From positions 1 to 64,000 of the forward strand of contig JASHUM010000095.1 in the NCBI GenBank assembly GCA_030040015.1: 64,000 nt of DNA, given 5' to 3'. The notes beneath the pieces were generated by a model. The model ran no database searches. It was not told the origin of the DNA and saw only the letters and a list, made by a program, of their open reading frames with translations. Source of the DNA: Acidimicrobiales bacterium (GTDB taxonomy: Bacteria > Actinomycetota > Acidimicrobiia > Acidimicrobiales > UBA8190). The translations under genes and the position numbers were made by a program. How positions within the stretch are numbered: the stretch's first letter is position 1; each line of letters opens with the position of its first letter. Positions 1 through 7,921 of this stretch are shown here, piece after piece.

Positions 1-32
1 CTCAGGCCACCTAACAGGGACCTAACAGAAGA

Positions 33-689
33 TCAGGAGACGACGTAGCCCCGCAGGACGGTGCGGCCCTGGGCATCGCGCACCCAGATCTCGGAGATCG
101 CCGATGCTCGTACTGCGCAGGCCATGGTCACGTCGACCGACTTCCCCCTCGACACCTGGTAGGTGCCCGCCTCCCACCAGGTACCCGAGCCAGTGCGCAT
201 CCACAACGTCGACATCGACGTCGACCGAGCGTCGCTCTCGGTCAGCTGAACCGACGTCCCCCAGGATTCCGACGTGAGGGTGACCCGGGCCTGGGCGGCA
301 CCCGGTCCTGACAGGGCGACCGTTCGACCCGGAGGCGTCGCCCCGATGCTCAGCACCAGTCCGAGGACGGCCAAGACCGCTGCCGCCGCCGAGGCGATGA
401 AGACGGTGCTTCGCCTCCGCCGCATCACGGCGGCTCGGCGCTCGTCGGCTGACCGGAGGAACCCCAGCACCGATCCTTGGAGGGCCATGGGCAGTTCCGT
501 CTCGTCGAGATGATGCGGATCGGCCCCCGCCAGCGCTTCGGCCAGCGGCAAGAGGCTCAGGCGTTCCTGGCGGCACCCCGGGCACTGATCGGCGTGCGCA
601 TCGAGGGCGACCAGCTGGCCGGCCTCGATCTGGCCGACCACCTCCAGGGCGATGAGCCCATGCCAGTGCTCGCAGTGGTCGCCGGTCAT
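33..689 (-). CDS. Membrane anti-sigma factor with zinc finger (zf-HC2)
   Basis: 218 aa. The N-terminus carries a zf-HC2 type metal site (HADQCPGC near residue 33), followed by a single membrane helix rich in Ala, Val and Leu near residues 100-120. About 95 extracytoplasmic residues follow, including the segment EIWVRDAQGRTVLRGY, a layout known from RskA-like anti-sigma factors. The ATG at 689 lies inside the stop of the sigma gene (ATGA overlap), so the two are translationally coupled. The expected role is to hold the upstream-encoded ECF sigma factor at the membrane until a signal releases it. The signal cannot be read from sequence. An in-frame extension upstream of 689 lies wholly inside the sigma gene and is not used here. 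Confidence 0.85.
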   Translation of the reverse strand: MTGDHCEHWHGLIALEVVGQIEAGQLVALDAHADQCPGCRQERLSLLPLAEALAGADPHHLDETELPMALQGSVLGFLRSADERRAAVMRRRRSTVFIASAAAAVLAVLGLVLSIGATPPGRTVALSGPGAAQARVTLTSESWGTSVQLTESDARSTSMSTLWMRTGSGTWWEAGTYQVSRGKSVDVTMACAVRASAISEIWVRDAQGRTVLRGYVVS

Positions 690-1327
690 CCGTCCCACCC
701 CATCTCGTCCAGGTTGAGTCGGAGGGACTGCAGCGCGTAGAAGAGGCGGCTGCGGACGGTGCCCTCGGGGACCCCGATCTCCTCGGCGATCTCCCGGGCG
801 CGTCGTCCCCGGTAGTAGGTGTCGACCAGAACCTGGCGGTGCTCCGGGCGCAGCCGCTTGATGGCTTCTTCCACGTTCCAGACGGTCATGGCCCGTTCCA
901 GGTGGTCGTCGTCGGCGCCCGGCAGCGCCTCCTCGCGACCCATGGGGTCGGTTGGTGCGGCCCAGGGCCGCGCTCTTCGGGCCCGGACGTGGTCGATGAT
1001 CAGGCGCCGGGTGATGGCGAACAACCACGTCCGCAGCGTCCCCAGCTCCGGGTCGAAGCGGTCCCGGGCCCGCCAGGCCCGTATGAAGGTCTCCTGGACG
1101 ACGTCCTCGGCTGCGCCGGCGTCGCCCAGCGATCGACGGGCGAATCGATACAGCTCGGCTCCGTGAGCCAAGAAGGCTTGGCGTAAGCCGCCCGCATCTG
1201 CCGCCTCGGACCCGGCGGCCTCCCGTCGCCGATCGGGACGGGTCCGTCGCAGCGGCGCGGGGTTCCTGGTGCGGGCGTCCGGCCCTTCCACGAAGGTCAG
1301 CACTCCTGTTCTTGTCGAATCGGCCAT
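686..1327 (-). CDS. ECF RNA polymerase sigma factor
   Basis: 213 aa from the ATG at 1327. Sigma-2 is recognisable as LYRFARRSLGDAGAAEDVVQ followed by the FIRAWRARDRFDP helix and the RTWLFAITRRLIIDHVRAR segment. Sigma-4 contains the helix-turn-helix IAEEIGVPEGTVRSRLFYAL. It overlaps the anti-sigma gene by 4 nt, the usual arrangement of an ECF factor co-transcribed with its antagonist. Start: the ATG at 1327 has a G-rich stretch (GGGGGGCGG) just upstream. Another in-frame ATG lies at 1345 with no visible Shine-Dalgarno, so the start is moderately certain. The group looks SigK/SigL-like from the RskA-type partner, which is an inference. Confidence 0.85.
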   Translation of the reverse strand: MADSTRTGVLTFVEGPDARTRNPAPLRRTRPDRRREAAGSEAADAGGLRQAFLAHGAELYRFARRSLGDAGAAEDVVQETFIRAWRARDRFDPELGTLRTWLFAITRRLIIDHVRARRARPWAAPTDPMGREEALPGADDDHLERAMTVWNVEEAIKRLRPEHRQVLVDTYYRGRRAREIAEEIGVPEGTVRSRLFYALQSLRLNLDEMGWDG

Positions 1328-1473
1328 GCATCCGCCCCCCGTCATGCTTTCACGCCCGGATGGATCCACCGTTCCCGGTGGTGGTGGTGGGCGGGGGTCT
1401 GGGCACGGCCCCGGGGATCTGCACGTGGAGGAGTACGAGGTGGAAGCCACCTGCGTTCAAATCAGGGCCGGAG

Positions 1474-2340
1474 CTACTCGGTGTCGAACTCGGGCTCGCC
1501 CCTACGCACGATTCCCGTTGCCGGGCCCCCCGATCGTCTGGTCGTCGGCACGGCTCCGCCAGGGGGCTGGATGTCGGGGCGGGCGACAGCGAGGTAGGAG
1601 ACCAGCACGAGGACGGCCAGGGCGAACACGATGGCGGTGGGACCGTCTCCGAAATTGATCCCACTGATGCTCGGGGGCTTGCTGAGGTAATCGGCGAAGG
1701 AGGCACCGAGCGGCCTCGTGACCACATAGGACATCCAGAAGGCGGCGATGCTGTTCAGGCCGAAGCCCTTCCACGCCAAGGCCGGGAGCAGGATGACGAC
1801 GCTGAAGAGGACGCCCGAGGCCAGGTAGCCGAGGCTGAGGGAGGTGGCGGTGAAGTCCCCGAGGGCCGTGCCCAGGGCGAAGGTGGCGAACACGGTCGCC
1901 CAGTAGAAGGCTTCGCGCCGTTGGGTCGTGACGCTGTGGATGGAGAGCGTCCCTTCGCTGCGCTGCCAGAGCCAGAAGATGGCGGACAGGACGACAGCCC
2001 AGAGCAGCGTCGTACCCGCATAGGGGATGCCGACGTCGAGATGGAGGAAATCCGAGACGCCGGTGCCGAAGATGGCGATGGCGTAGGCCAGGAACCAATA
2101 CGCGAAGGCTCGGTACCGGCGAGTACCGAATTGCAGGACCAGCCCGATCACGAACAGGCCCACCTCGGTGCCGCCACCCTTGATGTTGCCGTAGGTCCTC
2201 AGGTAGTCGGACGTGGCCTCGCCGCCGGCCGTGGTCAGGATCTTCGCCACCCAGAACCAGAAGATGACCTCGGGGACCTTGGCGGCGACGGGAGCGGGGA
2301 AGATCCGACCGACAAACGGGACCTGGCCGTCACCGGGCAC
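1474..2340 (-). CDS. COG4705 family integral membrane protein
   Basis: 288 aa, with roughly seven to eight hydrophobic helices. The opening KVPEVIFWFWVAKILTTAGG and the following EATSDYL are the hallmark of the uncharacterised membrane-anchored COG4705 family. The second half repeats the pattern (ATVFATFALGTALGDFTA), as expected for an internal duplication. The function is unknown; some members occur near metal-stress genes, but nothing here shows that. The GTG start at 2340 is preceded by TATCGT exactly 6 nt upstream (2347-2352, minus strand), which suggests a leaderless transcript. The gene diverges from the VOC gene at 2428. The C-terminal 25 residues are polar and poorly conserved in appearance. 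Confidence 0.7.
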   Translation of the reverse strand: MPGDGQVPFVGRIFPAPVAAKVPEVIFWFWVAKILTTAGGEATSDYLRTYGNIKGGGTEVGLFVIGLVLQFGTRRYRAFAYWFLAYAIAIFGTGVSDFLHLDVGIPYAGTTLLWAVVLSAIFWLWQRSEGTLSIHSVTTQRREAFYWATVFATFALGTALGDFTATSLSLGYLASGVLFSVVILLPALAWKGFGLNSIAAFWMSYVVTRPLGASFADYLSKPPSISGINFGDGPTAIVFALAVLVLVSYLAVARPDIQPPGGAVPTTRRSGGPATGIVRRGEPEFDTE

Positions 2341-2346
2341 CAGATG

Positions 2347-2421
2347 ACGATAACGCCCGGATCAGCTCCGAAGCAGCGCGCCCTCTCACCCTCGTTCACG
2401 TCGACCAAGCTCGGGTACCGT
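2347..2421. promoter_or_regulatory. Divergent pair of -10-like elements
   Basis: On the minus strand TATCGT (2347-2352) lies 6 nt before the GTG of the COG4705 gene. On the plus strand TACCGT (2416-2421) lies 6 nt before the ATG of the VOC gene. Neither start has a Shine-Dalgarno sequence. The -10-to-start spacing fits leaderless mRNAs in both directions. No convincing -35 was found. Confidence 0.45.
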
Positions 2422-2427
2422 TACGAA

Positions 2428-2802
2428 ATGATCACTGGTGTTCACACCCTCGTCTATGCCGATGAACCCGATGTTGCCCGAAGCTTCTTCCGCGACGTCC
2501 TTGGATGGCCGAACGTCGACGCCCACGGCGGCTGGCTGATCTTCAAGACCGGGCCCTCCGAGCTGGGGGTGCACCCGACGTCCGACGAGCGGCAGGGCTC
2601 GTGGTCAACCGATCCTCATCACGAGATCACCCTCATGTGCGACGACATCCGTGCCACCGTTGCCGAGCTGTCCGCCAGAGGGGCCGAGTTCAGTGGGGAC
2701 GTCCAGGACCAGGGCTTCGGGCTCACGGCGTCGATGAAGGTCCCCGGTGCCGGGGAGATGACGGTCTACCAGCCGAAGCACGCGGTGGCCTACGACCTCT
2801 GA
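2428..2802 (+). CDS. VOC family (glyoxalase/bleomycin-resistance fold) protein
   Basis: 124 aa, a single vicinal-oxygen-chelate domain. It begins GVHTLVYADEPDVARSFFRD, then VLGWPNVDAHGGWLIFKTG, and the second beta-alpha-beta unit HEITLMCDDIRATVAELSAR ends with a GEMTVYQPKH strand. Family members are metal-dependent lyases, dioxygenases or drug-binding proteins; the substrate cannot be assigned. The ATG at 2428 has no Shine-Dalgarno but sits 6 nt after TACCGT. The downstream neighbour is convergent, with a hairpin between them, so the gene is probably monocistronic. Confidence 0.75.
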   Translation: MITGVHTLVYADEPDVARSFFRDVLGWPNVDAHGGWLIFKTGPSELGVHPTSDERQGSWSTDPHHEITLMCDDIRATVAELSARGAEFSGDVQDQGFGLTASMKVPGAGEMTVYQPKHAVAYDL

Positions 2803-2807
2803 GGCGC

Positions 2808-2834
2808 GGCTGGACCCCTCACCCGGGTCAGGCC
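2808..2834. terminator. Hairpin between convergent genes
   Basis: The arms GGCTGGACCC (2808-2817) and GGGTCAGGCC (2825-2834) form ten pairs with one mismatch and one G-T wobble around a 7-nt loop. It lies between the ends of the VOC gene and the flavoprotein gene. There is no T-tract, which is common in very GC-rich actinobacteria, so it is only a candidate bidirectional terminator. Confidence 0.4.
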
Positions 2835-2853
2835 AGTTCCGCGGTCCTGTCCG

Positions 2854-4497
2854 TCACCGCTGCGCAAAAGCGAGATGCTCGTGGACGGAGCGCACTGCGG
2901 CGGATCCCTCACCCACGGCTGCCGCGACGCGCTTCGTGGATCCCGAGCGGAGATCCCCGACCGCGAACAGCCCCGGGCAACTGGTCTCGAAGGGCAGCGG
3001 GCTTCGTCCCAGCGCACCCCATCGATCGTCCAGCTTGTCCTTCCACAGTGCTCGGTCCGTGAGGACGAACCCGCGGTTGTCGAGGGTGGCCAGGCCCGAG
3101 AGCCACTCGGACTGGGGGTCGGCCCCGATGAAGGAGAAGAGGCCCGAGGTCTCGATCTTCTCCTCGCCCTCGGGCCCGGACAGAAGCGCACCACAGAGCA
3201 CCTCGTCCCCCTCGAGCCCCACCACCTCGGTCTTCGTCTTGATCTCGATGTCGGGATGACTCTCCAGGCGGTCGACCAGGTACCGGGACATCTTGGCGTT
3301 GAGGTCGGCGTCCCGGATCACCACGCTGACCGGGCTTCCGTTGTCGGCCAGGTACACGGCGGCTTGGCCGGCGGAGTTCCCACCTCCCACCACCACGACC
3401 GGGCCACCGGCGCACAAGCGGGCTTCCAGGTCGGTGGCGGCGTAGTAGACGCCCCGGTTCTCGAACTCGTCCAAGCGATCGACTTCGAGGCGCCGGTAGC
3501 GGGCGCCGCTGGCGGCGATCACCGTCCGGCCGACGACCTCGGTGCCGTCGGACAGCCCGACGACGAGGTGGCCGGACTCTTCCCGCAACGCTTCGGCCAC
3601 GCAGGGCACGCTCAACACGGCGCCGAACTTCTCTGCTTGGATGACCCCGCGCTGGGTGAGGTCCGCTCCCGAGATCCCGGTCGGGAAGCCGAAGTAGTTC
3701 TCGATCCTCGAGCTCGCACCGGCCTGGCCGCCGGGAGCGATCATCTCCACCCCGAGTGTCTGCAGCCCCTCCGACGCCCCGTAGACGGCCGCGGCAAGGC
3801 CGGCAGGTCCTCCTCCGACGATGATCAAGTCGAAGTACCGTTCGGGAAGGCGCCCCAGCGTGAGGCCGAGGTACTCGGCCAGGTCCCCCGGGGTCGGGCG
3901 CCTCAGCACGGCTCCCGACGAGATGACCACGGGCAACTCCGACGGCTCGATGTCGAACTCCCTGAGGAGTTGGTCGACCTCGGGGTCCGTGTCGGGGTCG
4001 AGCCACTCGTAGGGCACCCGGGTGCGCGACAGGAACTCCCGGAGCAGGACGGCCCGCGCCGAGAAGCGCGAGCCCACCACCCGTGTGGTGTTCGCCGCGT
4101 CGGCGAGGAGGTCGGCCCGGCGGGCCATGAACGTGGCCAGGATCTTGTCGCTGAGCGCCGGCTGGGTGGCGAGGACCCGGCGCAGTGCCTCGACCGGGAC
4201 GACGAGCACTTCTCCGGGCTCGACGACCCGGGCCGAGACGAAGACGCGCAGTCCCGAGAGCAGGTTCAGCTCTCCCATGAAACGCCCGGGCCCGTGCCGG
4301 TTGATGAGTCGCTCCTGGTCGGTCTCGGCGCCGATCACGATGTCGACCTGGCCCGACAACAGGATGTAGAAGTCGTAGGCGCTGTCGCCTTCCCGGTAGA
4401 GGTACTCGCCGGACTCGGTGCGCCGGCGAGTGCCCATGGGCTCGAAGAGGGCGACCTCGGCTGCGTCGAAGGTCGGAGTCTCGAAGCCGCCCCTCAT
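2854..4497 (-). CDS. Cyclic-nucleotide-binding-domain FAD oxidoreductase (thioredoxin-reductase-like)
   Basis: 547 aa with three domains. A cNMP-binding/CRP-like beta roll covers about residues 10-130. A thioredoxin-fold linker without a CxxC follows at about 140-210 (for example EWLDPDTDPEVDQLLREF). A thioredoxin-reductase-type flavoprotein covers about 222-547, with the FAD motif GGGPAG at 228-233 and the NAD(P) motif VVVGGGNSAGQAA near 370. The redox CxxC of true thioredoxin reductase is absent: the position reads GVYYAATDLE. This is therefore a disulfide-less flavin reductase, possibly gated by a nucleotide or redox signal, as in other actinobacterial cNMP/TrxR fusions. The gene follows the acyl-CoA dehydrogenase by 13 nt on the same strand, so the two are probably one operon. 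Confidence 0.85.
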   Translation of the reverse strand: MRGGFETPTFDAAEVALFEPMGTRRRTESGEYLYREGDSAYDFYILLSGQVDIVIGAETDQERLINRHGPGRFMGELNLLSGLRVFVSARVVEPGEVLVVPVEALRRVLATQPALSDKILATFMARRADLLADAANTTRVVGSRFSARAVLLREFLSRTRVPYEWLDPDTDPEVDQLLREFDIEPSELPVVISSGAVLRRPTPGDLAEYLGLTLGRLPERYFDLIIVGGGPAGLAAAVYGASEGLQTLGVEMIAPGGQAGASSRIENYFGFPTGISGADLTQRGVIQAEKFGAVLSVPCVAEALREESGHLVVGLSDGTEVVGRTVIAASGARYRRLEVDRLDEFENRGVYYAATDLEARLCAGGPVVVVGGGNSAGQAAVYLADNGSPVSVVIRDADLNAKMSRYLVDRLESHPDIEIKTKTEVVGLEGDEVLCGALLSGPEGEEKIETSGLFSFIGADPQSEWLSGLATLDNRGFVLTDRALWKDKLDDRWGALGRSPLPFETSCPGLFAVGDLRSGSTKRVAAAVGEGSAAVRSVHEHLAFAQR

Positions 4498-4510
4498 GCT
4501 CGACAGCGGT

Positions 4511-6409
4511 TCAGTCCTTCGGTGGCTCGGCGGCCAACAACGACGGATCGATGATGCCGGCCTCGGCCCACAGGTAGCGGCCGTCGAGGACCTTCTGGGC
4601 GGCGTCGTAGTTCTCCTGGTCGTCGTTGTGCCACAGGTCGGAGAAGAGCTTGTCGACACGCCGGCGAGAGCCCTTGCAGAACACGTCGGCCAGCTCCTGG
4701 GCGCCTTCGGCCTCGGGGCAGCCGTCGTCCATGAGCATCTTCGCCCGTACGCACGACGCGCTCATGGCGTAGAGCTCGGCTCCGATGTCGACGATGCGGC
4801 CCAGGAAGCCCTGCTTGCGCTCGAGGCGGGCTTGCCACCGTGACATCCCGTAGAAGGTGGACCGGGCCAGCTTTCGACTGGCCCGCTCGGCGAAGCGCAG
4901 GTGGGGAGCCAGCACCTCTCCCATCTCGGCGTACGCGCCCGGCCGTTGTCCCGGGCCCGAGGCCAACTGGGGAAGCCACTTGGCATAGAAGGCGGTGGCG
5001 GTGCGGGCGCTCTTCACCTTGTCGGCCAGCTTGAGCTCGGGGTCCACGAGCCCACCGGCAACGCTCAGGTGCTGGTCGACCGCCTCCCGGGCGATGAGGA
5101 GCTTCATGATCTCGGTCGACCCCTCGAAGATCCGGCTGATGCGAAGGTCGCGCAGGATCTGCTCGGCCGGGATGGGTTGCTCGCCGCGGGCCCGAAGCGA
5201 CTCGGCCGTCTCGAAGCCTCGCCCCCCGCGGATCTGCACCATCTCGTCTGCCACCGTCCAGGCCATCTCGGAGCAGAACAACTTGGCCAGGGCGGCCTCG
5301 ATGCGGATGTCGTTCTGCGCCTCGTCGGCGAGCAGGCTGGAGAGCTCCACCACTGCGTCCATGGCGAAGGTGAGCCCGGCGATGAAGGCGATCTTGTGGG
5401 CGATCGCCTCGTGCTTGCCGATGGGCATACCCCACTGCACCCGCTCGTTCGACCACTCTCGGGCGATCTTCAGCGACAGCTTGGCTGACGAGGAGCACAT
5501 GGCGGGGAGCGACAGGCGCCCGGTGTTCAAGGTGGTGAGCGCCACCCGCAGGCCGCGCCCGATGCCGCCCACGACGTTCTCGGCCGGCACCCGGACGTTC
5601 TCGAACCGGGTCACGCCGTTCTCGATCCCCTTGAGGCCCATGAATTGGTTCCGGTGGAGCACGGTGATGCCCGGTGCCTTGGCTTCGACCACGAAGGCGG
5701 TGATGCCCCCTCGATGCTCCCCCGAGGGAGGGACGACGGCCATCACGACGAGCAGGTCGGCGATGACCCCGTTGGTGGTCCACAGCTTCGTCCCGTTGAT
5801 GACGTAGGCGGTCCCGTCGTCGGTGGGCACAGCGGTCGAGCTCATGCGAGCCGGGTCGCTGCCCACGTCGGGCTCGGTCAGGAGGAAGGCACTCACCTCG
5901 TCCTTGGCCACCCGGGGAAGGAACTTTCGCTTCTGCTCCTCGGTGCCGAAGAGCTTGAGCGGCTGCGGCACGCCGATCGACTGATGAGCGCTCAGGAGAG
6001 TGGAGAGAGCGCTGTGGGCCGTGCCGGCCAGGGCCAGGGCCCGGTTGTAGTAGAGGTTGGACAGGCCCAGGCCGCCGTACTTCTCGTCGACTTTCATTCC
6101 CAGGGCGCCGAGGTGGGACAGGCCCTTCAGGACGTGCTCGGGGATCCTCGCCTCCCGCTCGATCTGCAGCGGGTCGACCTCTTCACGCAAGAAGGCCTCG
6201 AGCTTGGCCAAGAAGGCGTCACCTTTACGCTGGTGCTCAGCCGAGGGCCTGGGGTGGGGATGGATGAGGTCCAGGCGCAGGTGGCCCAGGAACAACTCCT
6301 TGCCAAAGCTCGGCTTCGTCCACTCGGTCTCTCTGGCAGCCTCCGCCACTTGGCGGGCTTCCTTGTCGGTGACGGTGGACTTGGGAGCGACGGGATCGGT
6401 GACGCTCAT
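4511..6409 (-). CDS. Acyl-CoA dehydrogenase, long (VLCAD-like) type
   Basis: 632 aa, about 230 residues longer than the usual 380-400 aa acyl-CoA dehydrogenase. The N-terminal region of about 65 residues and a C-terminal extension beyond about residue 450 resemble the very-long-chain class. The FAD/substrate segment LTEPDVGSDPARMSSTA and the strand YVINGTKLWTTNG are intact. The flavin-domain motif RISRIFEGSTEIMKLLIA carries the expected catalytic Glu. It oxidises acyl-CoA to trans-2-enoyl-CoA and passes electrons to ETF. Start: the ATG at 6409 has a strong AGGAGG 7 nt upstream. Being co-transcribed with the cNMP flavoprotein suggests its redox output is linked to that enzyme. Confidence 0.9.
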   Translation of the reverse strand: MSVTDPVAPKSTVTDKEARQVAEAARETEWTKPSFGKELFLGHLRLDLIHPHPRPSAEHQRKGDAFLAKLEAFLREEVDPLQIEREARIPEHVLKGLSHLGALGMKVDEKYGGLGLSNLYYNRALALAGTAHSALSTLLSAHQSIGVPQPLKLFGTEEQKRKFLPRVAKDEVSAFLLTEPDVGSDPARMSSTAVPTDDGTAYVINGTKLWTTNGVIADLLVVMAVVPPSGEHRGGITAFVVEAKAPGITVLHRNQFMGLKGIENGVTRFENVRVPAENVVGGIGRGLRVALTTLNTGRLSLPAMCSSSAKLSLKIAREWSNERVQWGMPIGKHEAIAHKIAFIAGLTFAMDAVVELSSLLADEAQNDIRIEAALAKLFCSEMAWTVADEMVQIRGGRGFETAESLRARGEQPIPAEQILRDLRISRIFEGSTEIMKLLIAREAVDQHLSVAGGLVDPELKLADKVKSARTATAFYAKWLPQLASGPGQRPGAYAEMGEVLAPHLRFAERASRKLARSTFYGMSRWQARLERKQGFLGRIVDIGAELYAMSASCVRAKMLMDDGCPEAEGAQELADVFCKGSRRRVDKLFSDLWHNDDQENYDAAQKVLDGRYLWAEAGIIDPSLLAAEPPKD

Positions 6410-6490
6410 CGGCGGACCTCCTCGCGGTGAGAGCCCTGTCCCCGCGAAGGTACACCTGGCCCCAGCCGCCCCGCCCACGGCCCTGGTGTC

Positions 6491-6517
6491 CGTCACATCG
6501 GGTGCTCCTCCGGCGTC
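6491..6517 (+). promoter_or_regulatory. ECF41-type promoter upstream of the sigma gene
   Basis: CGTCACA (6491-6497), a 16-nt spacer, then CGTC (6514-6517). It resembles the published ECF41 consensus TGTCACA ... CGTC. It has the same spacing as the element at 7471-7497 and implies autoregulation. A start site near 6524 would place the GTG at 6551 behind a short leader. Confidence 0.7.
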
Positions 6518-6550
6518 ACTGCTATGACGGACGAGGCAGGAGGATGTGAC

Positions 6551-7450
6551 GTGGCTGAGTGGGTTGCCCGGCAATTCGAGGAGAGCAGGCCGCGACTTCG
6601 GGCCATCGCCCATCGGATGCTCGGCTCGGCGACCGAGGCCGACGACGCCGTGCAGGAGGTGTGGCTCCGGCTGAGCAGGACCGGGCCGAAGCACATCGAC
6701 AACCTGGGCGGATGGCTCACGACCGTGGTCTCGCGCGTGTGTCTCGACATGCTCCGTTCTCGCCGCATCCGAGAGGAGCCGGTGGGCGCCGACGTACCCG
6801 AGGCCGTCTCGGGCCACGCCGACCTGGTCGAACCGGAGGACGACGTCGTCCTCGCCGACGCCATCGGACCGGCGTTGGTGGTCGTGCTCGACTCGCTCGA
6901 GCCTCACGAGCGCCTCGCCTTCGTCCTCCACGACCTCTTCGGCGTGCCGTTCGCCGAGATCGCCCCCATCGTCGGCCGGTCCCCGGCGGCGACCCGGCAA
7001 CTGGCCAGTCGTGCCCGTCGCCGCCTCCACGGTCGACCGCAGTCGAGCCTGCGCCCGCTCAGCGCGCCCGACACCCGCCGCTCGGCGCTGGTCGACGCCT
7101 TTTTGGCCGCATCGAGAGAGGGGGACTTCGAAGGGCTCCTCGCCCTTCTCGATCCCGACGTGGTGCTGCGCTCCGACCCGGTCGCGGTGCGAACAGCCGC
7201 CACCCGCCGGGAACGAGGCGCGCCGGCGTTGCAGGACGAGATCAGAGGCCGCGACGCAGTGGCCAGGGTCTTTGCCGGAAGAGCGGGCGTGGCCCAGGCG
7301 GCGCTGATCGACGGGGCGCCCGGAGCGGTCTGGGCCCACGACGGCCGGACTCGGGCCGCCTTCGTCATGCGCTTCAAGGACGGCAGGATCGTCGAGATGG
7401 AAGTGGTCTACGACCCCCGTCGCCTTCGTACCCTGGACATCGTGCTCTGA
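6551..7450 (+). CDS. ECF41/SigJ-type RNA polymerase sigma factor with SnoaL-like C-terminal domain
   Basis: 299 aa. Sigma-2 (RLRAIAHRMLGSATEADDAV, then WLTTVVSRVCLDMLRS) and sigma-4 (FGVPFAEIAPIVGRSPAATR) are followed by about 120 residues of SnoaL-like fold (RRSALVDAFLAASREGDFEG to VVYDPRRLRTLD). Such C-terminal domains regulate ECF41 factors in place of a separate anti-sigma. The canonical linker WLPEP and the DGGGK motif are not visible; the latter position reads SDPVAVR. NPDKL appears as DPRRL. Start: the GTG at 6551 has AGGAGG (6538-6543) 7 nt upstream. The earlier ATG at 6524 would sit on the predicted transcription start, so it is rejected. Confidence 0.85.
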   Translation: MAEWVARQFEESRPRLRAIAHRMLGSATEADDAVQEVWLRLSRTGPKHIDNLGGWLTTVVSRVCLDMLRSRRIREEPVGADVPEAVSGHADLVEPEDDVVLADAIGPALVVVLDSLEPHERLAFVLHDLFGVPFAEIAPIVGRSPAATRQLASRARRRLHGRPQSSLRPLSAPDTRRSALVDAFLAASREGDFEGLLALLDPDVVLRSDPVAVRTAATRRERGAPALQDEIRGRDAVARVFAGRAGVAQAALIDGAPGAVWAHDGRTRAAFVMRFKDGRIVEMEVVYDPRRLRTLDIVL

Positions 7451-7470
7451 GGGCGGGCGTCGTCGTCGTC

Positions 7471-7497
7471 TGTCACATCCTTCGGCTCGCGCTCGTC
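7471..7497 (+). promoter_or_regulatory. ECF41-type promoter upstream of the VOC gene
   Basis: TGTCACA (7471-7477), a 16-nt spacer and CGTC (7494-7497): an exact match to the ECF41 consensus as I recall it. It lies 20 nt after the sigma gene stop and 54 nt before the VOC start. It marks the VOC gene as the direct target of the neighbouring sigma factor. Confidence 0.75.
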
Positions 7498-7551
7498 ATA
7501 GTGCTGACCACACCCACCGGGTCGACGTGACCCACGACGTCAGGAGCGACC

Positions 7552-7908
7552 ATGTCCGGCTCTTCCACCGAGGGGATCAAGACCGTTCTGCATCCCGTGT
7601 CCGACCTCGAAGCGGCCAAGCCCGTGTACCGCGCCCTGCTCGGCGTGGAGCCTCAGGTCGACTCGGCCTACTACGTCGGCTTCGACGCCAACGGTCAGCA
7701 GATCGGGCTCGTGCCCGGCGGAGGCCCGCAGGCCATGACCTCGCCCGTCGCCTTCTGGCACGTGGCCGACATCGAGGCCAAGCTGGCCGCGCTCGCCGAG
7801 GTCGGCGCCACCGTCAAGGAGGCACCGCACGACGTCGGCGGTGGCCGCCTGGTCGCCACGTTCACCGACCTCGACGGCAACGTCCTCGGGCTGATCCAGG
7901 ACGGCTGA
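7552..7908 (+). CDS. VOC family protein, predicted ECF41 sigma target
   Basis: 118 aa, a single vicinal-oxygen-chelate domain. It opens IKTVLHPVSDLEAAKPVYRA, continues YYVGFDANGQQIGLVPGG, and ends in RLVATFTDLDGNVLGLIQDG, a typical last strand carrying a possible metal ligand. AGGAG lies 8 nt before the ATG. A consensus ECF41-type promoter precedes it and the sigma gene lies directly upstream. ECF41 targets are classically carboxymuconolactone decarboxylases, oxidoreductases or epimerases. A VOC protein in that position is a less usual partner. The reaction is unknown. Confidence 0.85.
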   Translation: MSGSSTEGIKTVLHPVSDLEAAKPVYRALLGVEPQVDSAYYVGFDANGQQIGLVPGGGPQAMTSPVAFWHVADIEAKLAALAEVGATVKEAPHDVGGGRLVATFTDLDGNVLGLIQDG

Positions 7909-7921
7909 GTGAACCCGACCG

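Noticed and set aside
1..32. Direct repeat ACCTAACAG at 9-17 and 20-28 at the window edge
   Set aside because: Only two 9-nt copies and no context to the left; no function can be argued.
1437..1460. GTTCAAATC next to a small inverted repeat (AGGTGG-AAG-CCACCT), resembling a tRNA T-arm
   Set aside because: The flanking bases do not form the 5-bp T-stem, and no D-arm, anticodon arm or acceptor stem can be built around it.
2893..4554. Long open frames opposite the cNMP flavoprotein and many other genes
   Set aside because: They are antisense shadows caused by high GC content; the products have no domain signature and skewed composition.
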